Part shown: positions 26,394-34,099 of the stretch, piece after piece
Layout: each line of letters begins with the position of its first letter
How positions within the stretch are numbered: position 1 is the first letter of the stretch
From: Novosphingobium sp. ST904
GTDB lineage: Bacteria > Pseudomonadota > Alphaproteobacteria > Sphingomonadales > Sphingomonadaceae
Reading direction: 5' to 3'
Length of the DNA stretch: 64,000 bases
Assembly (NCBI RefSeq): GCF_001298105.1
Contig: NZ_LGJH01000157.1
Span: forward strand, 1-64,000
The notes under the pieces: generated by a model
The model's database searches: none
Told to the model about the DNA's origin: nothing
What the model saw: the letters and a program-made list of their open reading frames with translations, nothing else
Translations under genes and position numbers: made by a program

Positions 26394-26666
26394 ATGCTTC
26401 AAGCTGCCGCAGATTTCCCGCACAGCGGGTCATTCGCTTACATGGACGATGTCGATGCCGATGGTAACGACATCGTCGAAAAGGTGCGCATCCTCGCGCA
26501 CAAGCCCGAGGACCGCGTTCTCGTTGCGATCAAGTCCCGGCGTTATCCGGGCGAGATCGCCAGCGGCAACCGCACCGTCCGCCTGCAGTCGCTGCGCCCG
26601 ACCGAACAGGCCAGCCCCGTTTCCCCTCCCAAGCCCTCGGGTCGCACCAAGGGCCGCCGCCGGTGA
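26394..26666 (+). CDS. First gene of the rightward arm, unknown function
   Basis: 90 residues with a strong ribosome-binding site (GGAGG, 6 nt before ATG 26394). The fold looks like a small beta-rich domain (VRILAHKPEDRVLVAIKSRR, SGNRTVRLQSLRPTEQ) with a Pro/Arg/Lys tail. The family is not recognised. Its 3' end overlaps the next gene (GTGA). It is the first gene downstream of the rightward operators and so probably an early or lysogenic product. Confidence 0.55.
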   Translation: MLQAAADFPHSGSFAYMDDVDADGNDIVEKVRILAHKPEDRVLVAIKSRRYPGEIASGNRTVRLQSLRPTEQASPVSPPKPSGRTKGRRR

Positions 26667-27151
26667 GCGTCGCACTCGCCCCCCACGACGCTGCCGGCGG
26701 CAACGTCTCTTCGGAACTCACGCGCCTGGGCCTGCTGGCCGAGGAAGTGAAGGAAGCACAGGAGAACCGGCGCCGCGCCGGTGACGGACTCCTCGCCGCG
26801 CAGGAACGCCTGCGCAATGCCACCGCGCAGGTCGAAGCGGCGGAAGCCCGCTTCCGCGAGGCCTGCCCGGTTGCATTCGGCATCATGCCGAACCGGGCGA
26901 ACACGCACCCGGTAGAGGACTGGATCGCCCAGCGCTGCGACGTTTCCGACCGACTGGCGGCAACCCGGTCCACGCACCTCTACCGCGACTTCATCGAATG
27001 GGCCGTGGCGACCGGCCTGCCCCAGTGCGAACCCGCGCGCTGGCCGCAGACACGCTTCGGCCGCGAACTGACTGACCGTGGCTTCGCATCGCGGAAGAAT
27101 GGCGGCGGCTATACGCTGCGCGTCGGCATCCGCTTGCGCGGCGAGGCATAG
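26663..27151 (+). CDS. Coiled-coil protein with primase-like winged helix
   Basis: 162 residues from GTG 26663, overlapping the previous stop. Residues ~15-70 form a coiled coil (EELTRLGLLAEEVKEAQ-like heptads, AQERLRNATAQVEAAEARFR). The C-terminal ~55 residues (THLYRDFIEWAVATGLPQ, then WPQTRFGRELTDRGFASRKN) resemble the winged helix at the end of P4/D5 helicase-primases, including the one encoded at 19749-21452. This suggests recognition of the same kind of DNA target. Function unknown. Confidence 0.55.
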   Translation: MSVALAPHDAAGGNVSSELTRLGLLAEEVKEAQENRRRAGDGLLAAQERLRNATAQVEAAEARFREACPVAFGIMPNRANTHPVEDWIAQRCDVSDRLAATRSTHLYRDFIEWAVATGLPQCEPARWPQTRFGRELTDRGFASRKNGGGYTLRVGIRLRGEA

Positions 27152-27161
27152 GGGCAGGCCG

Positions 27162-27776
27162 ATGGCTGAGGAAAACCTAAACTGGCTCCCGATGACTGAC
27201 ATCGGAAACGCAGCTCATTTTGCAAAGCGATGTCATGCTGCGTCTGGCGCTGATCTGGACGGCTTCTACATCCATAAAGGCCGTCCCATTCCGACAGTGA
27301 TCGCGGACGACCCACTGATCAATGCAGCTTCACCCGAATTTCTTGCATATCGCGATCGCCTCTGCCGTGAATTCGGCGAACTGCGTTGCGCTGAACGGAA
27401 ATGCCATGGCTGCCTTCGCGTGTTTGATTATGAGGGTCGTCGCCACTTCTTCACGCATCTCCGGATCGAACCTGTAGGAAAATCGGGGGATGCCAATGGC
27501 GTCATCCTCACCGTTCCCGAGCGCTTGGCCCGCTGCTCCCAGCAGTGCGAGCGCAGCCCCGATCGCCTCTCCGGGCTTAAGCGTGCAGCGTGCTGCAGCG
27601 CCCTTCCCGATGGAAAGGCGCACCTCGCCATCTACCGGTACGACTTCGAACATCGGGTTTTCGGGCTTGTTTCCTGCCAACTGCTATCTCCTTCGGGTTC
27701 CTGTATCCCCCCGAAGGTAGCCGAAGCCGGGGAGAGTGAAACCCCTCTCCCCGGTGGAGGGCAGGCCGATGACTGA
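27162..27776 (+). CDS. Doubtful ORF overlapping an antisense gene
   Basis: 204 codons from ATG 27162 with a plausible start context (GGCAGGCCG before ATG, identical to that of the next gene at 27769). The first ~55 residues look protein-like (LNWLPMTDIGNAAHFAKRCH). From ~27330 on it is Cys/Arg-rich and antisense to a better gene (27330-27680, minus). I suspect only the N-terminal part, or none, is translated. Confidence 0.3.
   Translation: MAEENLNWLPMTDIGNAAHFAKRCHAASGADLDGFYIHKGRPIPTVIADDPLINAASPEFLAYRDRLCREFGELRCAERKCHGCLRVFDYEGRRHFFTHLRIEPVGKSGDANGVILTVPERLARCSQQCERSPDRLSGLKRAACCSALPDGKAHLAIYRYDFEHRVFGLVSCQLLSPSGSCIPPKVAEAGESETPLPGGGQADD
27330..27680 (-). CDS. Antisense-oriented single gene in the rightward arm
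   Basis: 116 residues from TTG 27680, supported by a strong AAGGAG seven bases upstream. The product is a compact alpha/beta protein with normal amino-acid balance: MFEVVPVDGEVRLSIGKG, AIGAALALLGAAGQALG, RFSYRFDPEMREEVATTLII and SATQFAEFTAEAIAICKKFG. The family is not recognised. It is the only convincing minus-strand gene in this arm and could be transcribed from the prophage independently of the operon around it, like a lysogenic-conversion gene. Confidence 0.55.
   Translation of the reverse strand: MAGNKPENPMFEVVPVDGEVRLSIGKGAAARCTLKPGEAIGAALALLGAAGQALGNGEDDAIGIPRFSYRFDPEMREEVATTLIIKHAKAAMAFPFSATQFAEFTAEAIAICKKFG
27727..27754. terminator. Perfect 10-bp hairpin between opposing genes
   Basis: CCGGGGAGAG and CTCTCCCCGG are perfect inverted arms separated by 8 nt. 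It lies just upstream of the plus-strand gene at 27769 and of the TTG-started minus gene. There is no T-run on either side, so if it is a terminator it is atypical; a regulatory RNA structure or protein site is as likely. Confidence 0.4.
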
Positions 27777-28251
27777 GCCGCTGCCTACCATCGCCCAGAT
27801 CGCTGCGGAGGAATACCGGCTTCGCGTTTCCAGCGCAGATCGCAAGGTCGCAATGGGCGTGCTTTCCCAGGACCGCGCTGACGCACTGATCGCGCCCTGG
27901 CAGTCGATTGCGCTGCTTTCGTGGGCCGCCGTTCCGGAACTGGCCTTCCCCCTCGCCGAAGCGCGCCGCGCGATCGTCCACTACCCCGGCGGGGGCAAGC
28001 CTGCCGTGCACGATCATCTGATCGACGAGGACCTCGCCCGCGTATTGCTGGCAGGCGACATCTGCGGACCGAACGTTTGGGGGCCCACGCTCTCGAAAGC
28101 TCGGGACGCGGCGCTGGCGAAAGCCACGACGCCGGAGAAGATCGACCGCGCCCGCAACCTCTGCCGACTGGCTCGCGCCCTGGAAGTGCCGCTGACGCTG
28201 GCATCCTGCACGCCGCCAACCGTCGCAAGGCCCGAAAGGAAAGCCGCATGA
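27769..28251 (+). CDS. Hypothetical phage protein
   Basis: 160 residues, mainly helical: PTIAQIAAEEYRLRVSSADR, RKVAMGVLSQDRADALIAPW, AVHDHLIDEDLARVLLAGD and AKATTPEKIDRARNLCRLAR. There is no motif that identifies a function. Its end overlaps the next gene (ATGA), and it begins 15 bp after a strong hairpin. Part of the small-gene cluster between the repressor and the PRTRC ParB gene. Confidence 0.55.
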   Translation: MTEPLPTIAQIAAEEYRLRVSSADRKVAMGVLSQDRADALIAPWQSIALLSWAAVPELAFPLAEARRAIVHYPGGGKPAVHDHLIDEDLARVLLAGDICGPNVWGPTLSKARDAALAKATTPEKIDRARNLCRLARALEVPLTLASCTPPTVARPERKAA

Positions 28252-28463
28252 AACACGAGGACCCCGCACACCTGCGCGCTTATTTCATCGGCGAAGAGGA
28301 AATGGCGGGCGCAAGGCGCGGTCCCGTTTCGGGATTGCTTGGCCAGTGGAAGGAACTCTGGCGCTCCGCCCCTACCGCAGTGCGCCGCGAACTCGTCGAT
28401 CTGGCCTGCGCCACGCCCCTGCTCTGCGGCATGTTCTGGCTCCTGTGGATCGCGTTGCCATGA
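28248..28463 (+). CDS. Small membrane-anchored protein
   Basis: 71 residues from ATG 28248 (ATGA overlap with the previous gene). A charged N-terminal half is followed by one C-terminal transmembrane helix (LACATPLLCGMFWLLWIALP). It overlaps the next small membrane protein gene by 4 nt; the pair may act together at the inner membrane, for example in superinfection exclusion. That role is a guess from type and position. Confidence 0.5.
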   Translation: MKHEDPAHLRAYFIGEEEMAGARRGPVSGLLGQWKELWRSAPTAVRRELVDLACATPLLCGMFWLLWIALP

Positions 28464-28627
28464 ACGACGCCGAACGCCGCCGCATCTTCGGCCCGCTGCG
28501 CCCGATGGGCGAGCCTTCGCTGGCTGAAACGGGTCGCTCCAAAGCCCGGATGCGCCTGCTCATTGCCTTCGGCACCGCCCTGGTGGGGGCGATGCTTACG
28601 GGTTCAGTCCGCTGGATCGGGATCTGA
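28460..28627 (+). CDS. Small membrane protein
   Basis: 55 residues from ATG 28460, overlapping the previous stop (ATGA). One transmembrane segment near the C-terminus (RLLIAFGTALVGAMLTGSVR) after a basic N-terminal part. No family recognised. It forms a coupled pair with the preceding membrane protein. Confidence 0.45.
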   Translation: MNDAERRRIFGPLRPMGEPSLAETGRSKARMRLLIAFGTALVGAMLTGSVRWIGI

Positions 28628-28679
28628 TCCGGGCCCGCCGCCACCAGGCACACCAAGACCAATTCCGAAAGGACCAACC

Positions 28680-30008
28680 ATGACCGATCCCACGGCGCCC
28701 GTTGCGCTGCCTCTCTCCAGCCTCAGGCCGGGGCTGAATCCGCGTCGCTACTTCAACCAGCGTGCACATGATGAGCTGGTAACCTCGCTCCGGCTGCGCG
28801 GCATGTTGCAGACGATGCTGGTCCGCCCTGCGCCGGAAAGTGAAGAAGGCTACCTGATCGTCAACGGCGGCCGCCGCTACCTCGCGGCGCTGGAAGCCTT
28901 CGGCAAGGATCACGCCGTGCCGGTCCTGGTCCGGGAAATGTCCGATCAGGAGGCGCTGGAAGCCGCGATCGACGAGAACGATTGCCGTGACGACGCCTCA
29001 GAAACCGAACAGGCAGACGCCGCCGTTCGCGTGCTGGCAGCATGCCAGGGCGACAGGGCCGAGGCAGCCCGCAGGCTTGGATGGTCGCAAGCGAAGCTCG
29101 AACGTCGCCTTGCGCTGGCGAACCTGTGCGAGCCGGTCAAGGTCGCCCTCGACGAGCGCCGGATCAAGGTCGGGCATGCCGAGTTGCTGGCCGCGGTGCC
29201 GGGCGACAAGCAGGAAAAGGCGCTCGAAACGATCCTGACCGCCGCGCTCGATGTGAACAAGACCCGCGAGCTGCTGATGCGCGTGACACAGAGCCTTGCC
29301 GGCGCACCGTTCGACAAGAGCGAATGCACGACATGCCCGTTCAATTCCGCTTCGCAGCGAGCGCTGTTTGAAACCCATGTCGACGATGGGCACTGCACCA
29401 ATCCCGGCTGCTACCAGCTGAAGAGCGAAGCGGCGGCAGCCAGCAAGCCTGCGCCGGAGGCAGAACAGCCGGCGAAGGGCAAGGGCAGAGCGAAAGCGAC
29501 CGGCAAGGCCGCCCCGACCGCTCCCGATACGCCTGCTCCTGAAACGCCCGCACCCGAAGCGCCAGAGCACGATGCGCCCGCACCCGCTGCTAAGACGGCG
29601 CCCAAGAAGCAGGCGGTCACTGCAAGGAGCCTTGCGGCCCGCGTCACCGACATTCGCGATAGCGCCTGGCGCGCCGCGCTCGTTCAGGCCGCAGAGGGTG
29701 ACCCGGAAGTCATGGCCGCTTTCGAGGCATGCCTGCGCGATTCATGGAAGGTCGATCGCGGCTTCCTCGGCCGCTTCAACAAGGACGAGCTGAAGTTCAT
29801 CGCTCAGGAGTGCGGCCTCGTTGCCCACATGGGCGAGAAGCAGTTCGCGAAGCTGCTGCAGGCGACCACCGAAGGCATCATTTCCGGGATGCTGCATGCA
29901 ACCGGCTTCGATTGGGCGGGGCGCCTGCCCAGCGCCATGACGATTGACGGCAAGTTCGGCAGCCCTCCGGCGCTCCTCCCCATTCCCGAAACCACCGACA
30001 AGGATTGA
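28680..30008 (+). CDS. PRTRC system ParB family protein
   Basis: 442 residues from ATG 28680 with AAAGGA upstream. Residues ~5-100 are the ParB N-domain (SLRPGLNPRRYFNQRAHDEL, then GYLIVNGGRRYLAALEAFGK, the GxRR box). Residues ~115-190 form an HTH (GDRAEAARRLGWSQAKLERR). A cysteine-rich stretch (CTTCPFNSASQRALF ... HCTNPGCYQLKSEAAA) and a long Ala/Pro-rich linker follow, ending in a helical C-domain. The linked genes E, C, F, B, A and ThiF identify it as the ParB of a PRTRC cassette rather than a partition ParB. No ParA is nearby. Confidence 0.85.
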   Translation: MTDPTAPVALPLSSLRPGLNPRRYFNQRAHDELVTSLRLRGMLQTMLVRPAPESEEGYLIVNGGRRYLAALEAFGKDHAVPVLVREMSDQEALEAAIDENDCRDDASETEQADAAVRVLAACQGDRAEAARRLGWSQAKLERRLALANLCEPVKVALDERRIKVGHAELLAAVPGDKQEKALETILTAALDVNKTRELLMRVTQSLAGAPFDKSECTTCPFNSASQRALFETHVDDGHCTNPGCYQLKSEAAAASKPAPEAEQPAKGKGRAKATGKAAPTAPDTPAPETPAPEAPEHDAPAPAAKTAPKKQAVTARSLAARVTDIRDSAWRAALVQAAEGDPEVMAAFEACLRDSWKVDRGFLGRFNKDELKFIAQECGLVAHMGEKQFAKLLQATTEGIISGMLHATGFDWAGRLPSAMTIDGKFGSPPALLPIPETTDKD

Positions 30009-30013
30009 TCGCC

Positions 30014-30421
30014 ATGCTGATCACCAGCCTGCTGCCCTTGCTGTCCCGCTACTCGCTCGGCTTCGATCTTGCTGCCGGTGCCGACAGCTCGGTCACGCTC
30101 ACCATCATGCCGCGCAAATCCGAAGGCGCGAAGAACGCACCCAGCGTCGTCGAACTCCAAGCCATTTCGATTACCGCGACCCCGGCCGAGATAGACGCAG
30201 AACTGGCGCTCGGCGAGGCTGGAGCGCTCGGCCAATTGGTCATCGCGCGCAAGGCCCTTGGCGATCAACTCGCCGAACAGCGCCAGCAGGCCGAGGCCGC
30301 GAAGACCAAGGCCAAGCCCGCACCGACCGCCGCAAAGGCCTCTTCTGCCCCGGCCAAGCCGGAGCCGGCGAAGGCGGCTGCCCCCGAACCGAAACCCGGT
30401 GAGCCCGCCAGCCTCTGGTGA
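30014..30421 (+). CDS. PRTRC system protein E
   Basis: 135 residues from ATG 30014. The N-terminal ~85 residues have the PRTRC-E pattern (LITSLLPLLSRYSLGFDLAA, then VTLTIMPRKSE and ELQAISITATPAEIDAELAL). The rest is a Lys/Ala/Pro-rich tail. Function is unknown; it is a constant member of the cassette, always between ParB and C. A second start at TTG 30005 is less likely. Confidence 0.8.
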   Translation: MLITSLLPLLSRYSLGFDLAAGADSSVTLTIMPRKSEGAKNAPSVVELQAISITATPAEIDAELALGEAGALGQLVIARKALGDQLAEQRQQAEAAKTKAKPAPTAAKASSAPAKPEPAKAAAPEPKPGEPASLW

Positions 30422-30463
30422 TCCGCACCAGCCTGACCTTCACCCCACAGCCCGGAATCTCCC

Positions 30464-30672
30464 ATGGAAATCAACCAGCTCACCCGCGCATACCGTTACG
30501 ACGGCATCGATCTGCCCCGTGCCGCCCCATCTCGCCGGCGATGCCCAGGGCCTGCGCGCCTATCACGCCACGCTCTACCCCGCGATCCTCAATGCCGAGA
30601 TGGTCGACGCGGGGCGTGACCGGGACGGTCCACGTCACCGAGTATCGCCGCGCAGTCGGCACCAAGGGCTGA
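30464..30672 (+). CDS. PRTRC system protein C (ubiquitin-like), twice frameshifted
   Basis: The intact reading would be 68 residues across three frames: MEINQLTRAYRYDGIDLP from ATG 30464, then PPHLAGDAQGLRAYHATLYP with ILNAEMVDAG, then VTGTVHVTEYRRAVGTKG ending at 30672. The breaks are one extra C in CCCC (30515-30518) and one extra G in GGGG (30611-30614). The pattern Leu-Thr-Arg-x-(F/Y)-x-Tyr-(D/N)-Gly at the start and (F/Y)xRxVGTKG at the end is that of PRTRC C, which Pfam places in a beta-grasp prokaryotic ubiquitin family (from memory). The stop overlaps the next start (TGATG). Confidence 0.75.
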
Positions 30673-31872
30673 TGATGCCGCCGCACAGCGCGGCGATCCC
30701 GCCCGCACCCCGCAACACCCTCCTCGAATGGATCGACAACGACGATGGCAACGCGCCCGCTCTCTCCTACCCCGCCACCAGCGCCCAGGTCGCAGCGCTT
30801 CACGCGCGCATCGTCGTCGCGCCGGATGACGGCCGGAACGAACTCCGGGAACCGATCCAGCCCCCACCCGGACTGCGCCTCGCGCCGCTCGGCTGATCTT
30901 GCCGGTCGTTCGGTTGGCATCTCGGCCTGCGTTCCTGCTGCCTTCGACGCCCCGCTTGCGCCGCATCACAAGGCGATCGGCCGATGGGTGGCCACCCGCG
31001 AAGCTACCGCGCACGGCTACACCCGGCACGAAGCCCGCCGGCACATAGAGCGGACCTTCAACAGCGCCGTGCTGGAAGCCCTTGCGGGCATCGACCTCGC
31101 CGACCTTCAGGTAACCGTCCTGATCGGAGAGAATGGCAATCCGCCGGCGCTCGCGGTGATCTGCGACAGCATCGGCCAAATCGACATGGGCTGGATCGAG
31201 AAGTCCAACGTCCTTTCGGGCGCCCTGTTTTCGTCGGTCGCCCCGCTGTCCTGGCGCGCCACCGCCTATCGCGCGCTCCTGCAGTCCATCGGGCATGCGC
31301 TACCTGTCATGTCGTTCGAGGACCTCTTCGAGGAAGTCTCGGCTTACTACTGGGACGGCGAAACCGAAGACGAGGCAGCCCGTGCATCCTTGATGCAATG
31401 GCGAGGGCACGACCCGGCCGATCTGGACGATATGCCGATGCCTTCTGGATTGAAGGCGCAGCGTCCCGATTGGATGCTCACCGAAAATGCCGCGCCGCTC
31501 AAGCAGCTGCCCCGCGATCTCTGCATGCGGCTGCGCGCGCTGCGGAAGGCAGTCGAGGCCATCAGCGATGTTGATCGTGCGAGCAACGCTTGGGTCTGCG
31601 AATTTGACCAGGTTGCCCACTATCTCCCCGGATATCAGGACGTCTCCTACCTGCCGCCGATGACACTTGTGCCGTTCGACCACTTCGCGCGCGAACTGGA
31701 CGATGTCTGCCAGGTCGGGATGCAGGAAGGCTTCATGAACGTCGCGGGCCTGCGCCCGATTACCGACGTGGCGATGATCGACGCCTGGTTCACGTCGCTG
31801 CGCCTGGGCGCCGACCTGCTGCGCGCCGCCCAGACCCTGATCGACTTCGATCCCGCGAAACCCCGAGGCTGA
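30672..31872 (+). CDS. PRTRC system protein F, probably frameshifted at the N-terminal end
   Basis: From ATG 30672 (overlapping the C stop) the first 74 codons read to a stop at 30896. The main PRTRC F body (AFDAPLAPHHKAIGRWVATR through LRAAQTLIDFDPAKPRG) is in the +1 frame and has no convincing start of its own after ~30745. Removing one G from CTCGGCTGAT (30889-30898) joins them as LRLAPLADLAGRSVGISAC, giving ~399 residues. Alternatively the 74-residue product is a separate small protein. The body is conserved-looking alpha/beta sequence of unknown function and lies in the standard cassette order before B. Confidence 0.65.
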
Positions 31873-31874
31873 CC

Positions 31875-32678
31875 ATGGCGATCCTTTCTACCGAATTCGA
31901 AGCGACCGCGGGCGGCATGGTGCTGACCAACGCGATCCTGCTCTACCGCAGCGAATCCCAGCGCGGCCGCGCGCCGAGGCCGGGCGAAGAAGCGTTCGCC
32001 AGCCTGCACGCCATCGAAGACGAAGCGGGCAAGCCGACGATCGCCGCCGGCGAACCGCTGTCCCGCGCCCAGCTGCGCCAATGGACGGAAGCGCTGGGCC
32101 GCAACGCCGCACCAGAGATCCTTCCGGACAACGTGCTGGTCTATCACCCCGATATGCTGGCCTGGTGGATTCCGGCGCAGACGCGGCGGACCTTCTTCGA
32201 CCTTGCCCGGCCGCTGGAAGGCCTCAAGGTGCTGGGCCAGCGCACAAGCGTGGAAGTGCCGTTCCCGGCGCACGTCTTCATCGCAACGCCGCGCGGCCTT
32301 GGCGTCTATGCCCTGCCTGAAAGCAAGCGGCCTGACGCGGAGACGCCCGCGCTGTTCTCGCCGGTCCTGAATGTGTTCTTCGAAGGTTCGCTGTGCTGGG
32401 GCAACATCCGGAAGCCGAAGGCGCTGAACGTCGCGGCTATCGCGGAATACGAACGCGCCGTGTTCGACTCTTGGTCCACGCATCCCAACCCGGGGCAGGA
32501 ACTGGTGGTCACCGGCAAGGGCGGACTCGTCAGGCTCTGGGATGATCTGGCGGCACGCAAGGCAACCCGTTTTCCGGTCAAGCGTCTGAAGCGGTTCGAC
32601 ACCAGCATTCGGACCAAGTCGGCAACGCCCCGGCCGATGACGGTGGGCCAGCTGATCGCGAAGGGCGTTTCGGCATGA
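31875..32678 (+). CDS. PRTRC system protein B (E2-like fold)
   Basis: 267 residues. PRTRC B belongs, from memory of Pfam, to a prokaryotic E2/UBC-like family. Its only cysteine is Cys174 in FFEGSLCWGNIRKP, at the place where an E2-like active site would be expected. Other conserved-looking blocks are NVLVYHPDMLAWWIPAQTRR and FPAHVFIATPRGLGVYALPE. It follows F by 2 bp and overlaps A (ATGA). If the cassette conjugates protein C, B would carry the thioester intermediate. That chemistry is inference. Confidence 0.8.
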   Translation: MAILSTEFEATAGGMVLTNAILLYRSESQRGRAPRPGEEAFASLHAIEDEAGKPTIAAGEPLSRAQLRQWTEALGRNAAPEILPDNVLVYHPDMLAWWIPAQTRRTFFDLARPLEGLKVLGQRTSVEVPFPAHVFIATPRGLGVYALPESKRPDAETPALFSPVLNVFFEGSLCWGNIRKPKALNVAAIAEYERAVFDSWSTHPNPGQELVVTGKGGLVRLWDDLAARKATRFPVKRLKRFDTSIRTKSATPRPMTVGQLIAKGVSA

Positions 32679-33333
32679 GCGCGCTGGCCCTGGACCCGAC
32701 CGCCGCCGCGGTTCTCGATGCGATGCCGTGCTATCCGGTGCCGCCCAGCGGTGGTTCGCCCGTCATCGATGCGCTGCGCACCGCGCGCGCCGGGCAGGGC
32801 CTCGCGATCGGCCGCACCGGCGTGATGCTCATCCTCCGCCGCCCCTGGCTGGAACTGGACGTGCCCATCACCCCGCCGATCGAGGCTTATCTACCCTACG
32901 GCAACGCGGGTGAGCCTCGGGCAGACCTGCGCTGCGGCCTGATCCCGCATGAATACCGCAGCCGTATTCTGGAGCATTTCCGCGCAGCGCTGCCGAACGA
33001 GGCCGCCGCCTTCGTGATCTGGAACGAAGCGACCAGCGCCTTCGCGCTGGAATTCCCGGCGATAGACGAAGCCACGCCGTCGCGCCTCGTCTATCGGCCG
33101 CCAAGCCTGCCGCACGATTGCCACGTCGTCTGTGACCTCCACAGCCATGGCCGCAGTCGCGCCTTCTTCAGCGCCACCGACGATGCGGACGACGCGCACA
33201 CAACGAAAATCTCGATCGTCTTCGGCCGGATCGATCACGCCGACGGTCCTGTGATGGCGGCGCGCTGTGTGCCGGCGGCATGTTCTTGCCCCTGCCGCGC
33301 AGCCCTTTCGCAGGAGATCACGATGCAGCCTGA
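32675..33333 (+). CDS. PRTRC system protein A (JAMM/JAB peptidase), frameshifted near its end
   Basis: Start ATG 32675. The JAMM metalloprotease motif is intact: CDLHSHGRSRAFFSATDDAD, that is H-x-H-x7-S-x2-D, with the upstream Glu in FVIWNEATSAFALEF. Near 33265 one C appears missing; in the restored frame the protein ends LCAGGMFLPLPRSPFAGDHD and a stop at 33331-33333, which is the usual PRTRC A ending. As assembled, the frame instead runs on into the ThiF gene. JAMM enzymes remove ubiquitin-like proteins from targets or trim their C-termini. About 218 residues when corrected. Confidence 0.8.
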
Positions 33334-34099
33334 CACAGCCAATCGGCACTACCTCCCGGCCGGGTTCGACGACCGCGCGATCAGCGTTCTGCTCGTCGGA
33401 TGCGGTGGCAACGGCTCGCAGATGCTCATGGGCCTTGCATCGCTGGACACGGCGCTGCGCGCCATCTCGTCACGGTCGCTGGATGTGACGGTGGTGGATG
33501 ACGACACCGTCAGCGAGGCGAACCTCGGCCGGCAGCCCTTCTATCGCTGCGACCTGGGCAATTCGAAGGCGCGAACGCTGACCGAGCGCGTGAACCTGGC
33601 GCACGGTCTGAATTGGAAGGCGGTGCATGGCCGCGTGCCCGGCGCCGTCAGCGTGAAGGGCATCGATATCCTCATCACCTGCGTAGACACCGCAGCCGTG
33701 CGCCGCGCGATCGGCGCCCAGCTCGTCGAAGGGCGCAGCTGCCCCCGCTACTGGCTGGACCTGGGCAATCGCGCTTCGGACGGACAATTCCTCATCGGTT
33801 GCCCCGAGCCTTCCGCCGGCAAGACGGACCAGCGCCTGCCGACCGTGATGGAATACTTCCCCGAGCTGGCCGACGACAGCGCGCCCGAAGACGATGCGCC
33901 TTCGTGCTCGGTCGCCGAGGCGCTGGAGCGTCAATCGCTTTTCGTGAACCGGGTCATCGCCAGCCATGCGCTCGCGCTGCTGTTCGACCTGCTCGGCCGA
34001 GGATCGATCAGCCATGCCGGCGCCTTCATCAACCTCGCGAGCGGCCAGACTGTGCCGATCGCACTTCCCCGAACTCCCGACCTGGAGAAAGCTGCATGA
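33323..34099 (+). CDS. PRTRC system ThiF (E1-like) family protein
   Basis: 258 residues from ATG 33323, with a clear ribosome-binding site GCAGGAG 7-8 bases upstream and an 11-nt overlap with the corrected end of A. It has the E1-like adenylation signature: VLLVGCGGNGSQMLMGLASL (GxGGxGS), VVDDDTVSEANLGRQPFYR (the D ... N-x-x-RQ motif) and DILITCVDTAAVRRAI. C-terminal ERQSLFVNRVIASHALALLF follows. It would activate the C protein by adenylation. It is the last recognised cassette gene; ATGA overlap couples it to the next gene. Confidence 0.88.
   Translation: MQPDTANRHYLPAGFDDRAISVLLVGCGGNGSQMLMGLASLDTALRAISSRSLDVTVVDDDTVSEANLGRQPFYRCDLGNSKARTLTERVNLAHGLNWKAVHGRVPGAVSVKGIDILITCVDTAAVRRAIGAQLVEGRSCPRYWLDLGNRASDGQFLIGCPEPSAGKTDQRLPTVMEYFPELADDSAPEDDAPSCSVAEALERQSLFVNRVIASHALALLFDLLGRGSISHAGAFINLASGQTVPIALPRTPDLEKAA

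Noticed and set aside
28680..30008. ParB as a plasmid or chromosome partition protein
   Set aside because: No ParA/Soj gene or parS-like site nearby, and the flanking genes are the PRTRC set; the ParB-like domain belongs to that cassette.
32675..34099. A single JAMM-E1 fusion gene
   Set aside because: The join depends on one missing base; ThiF has its own Shine-Dalgarno and start, and the alternative frame gives the normal end of PRTRC A.
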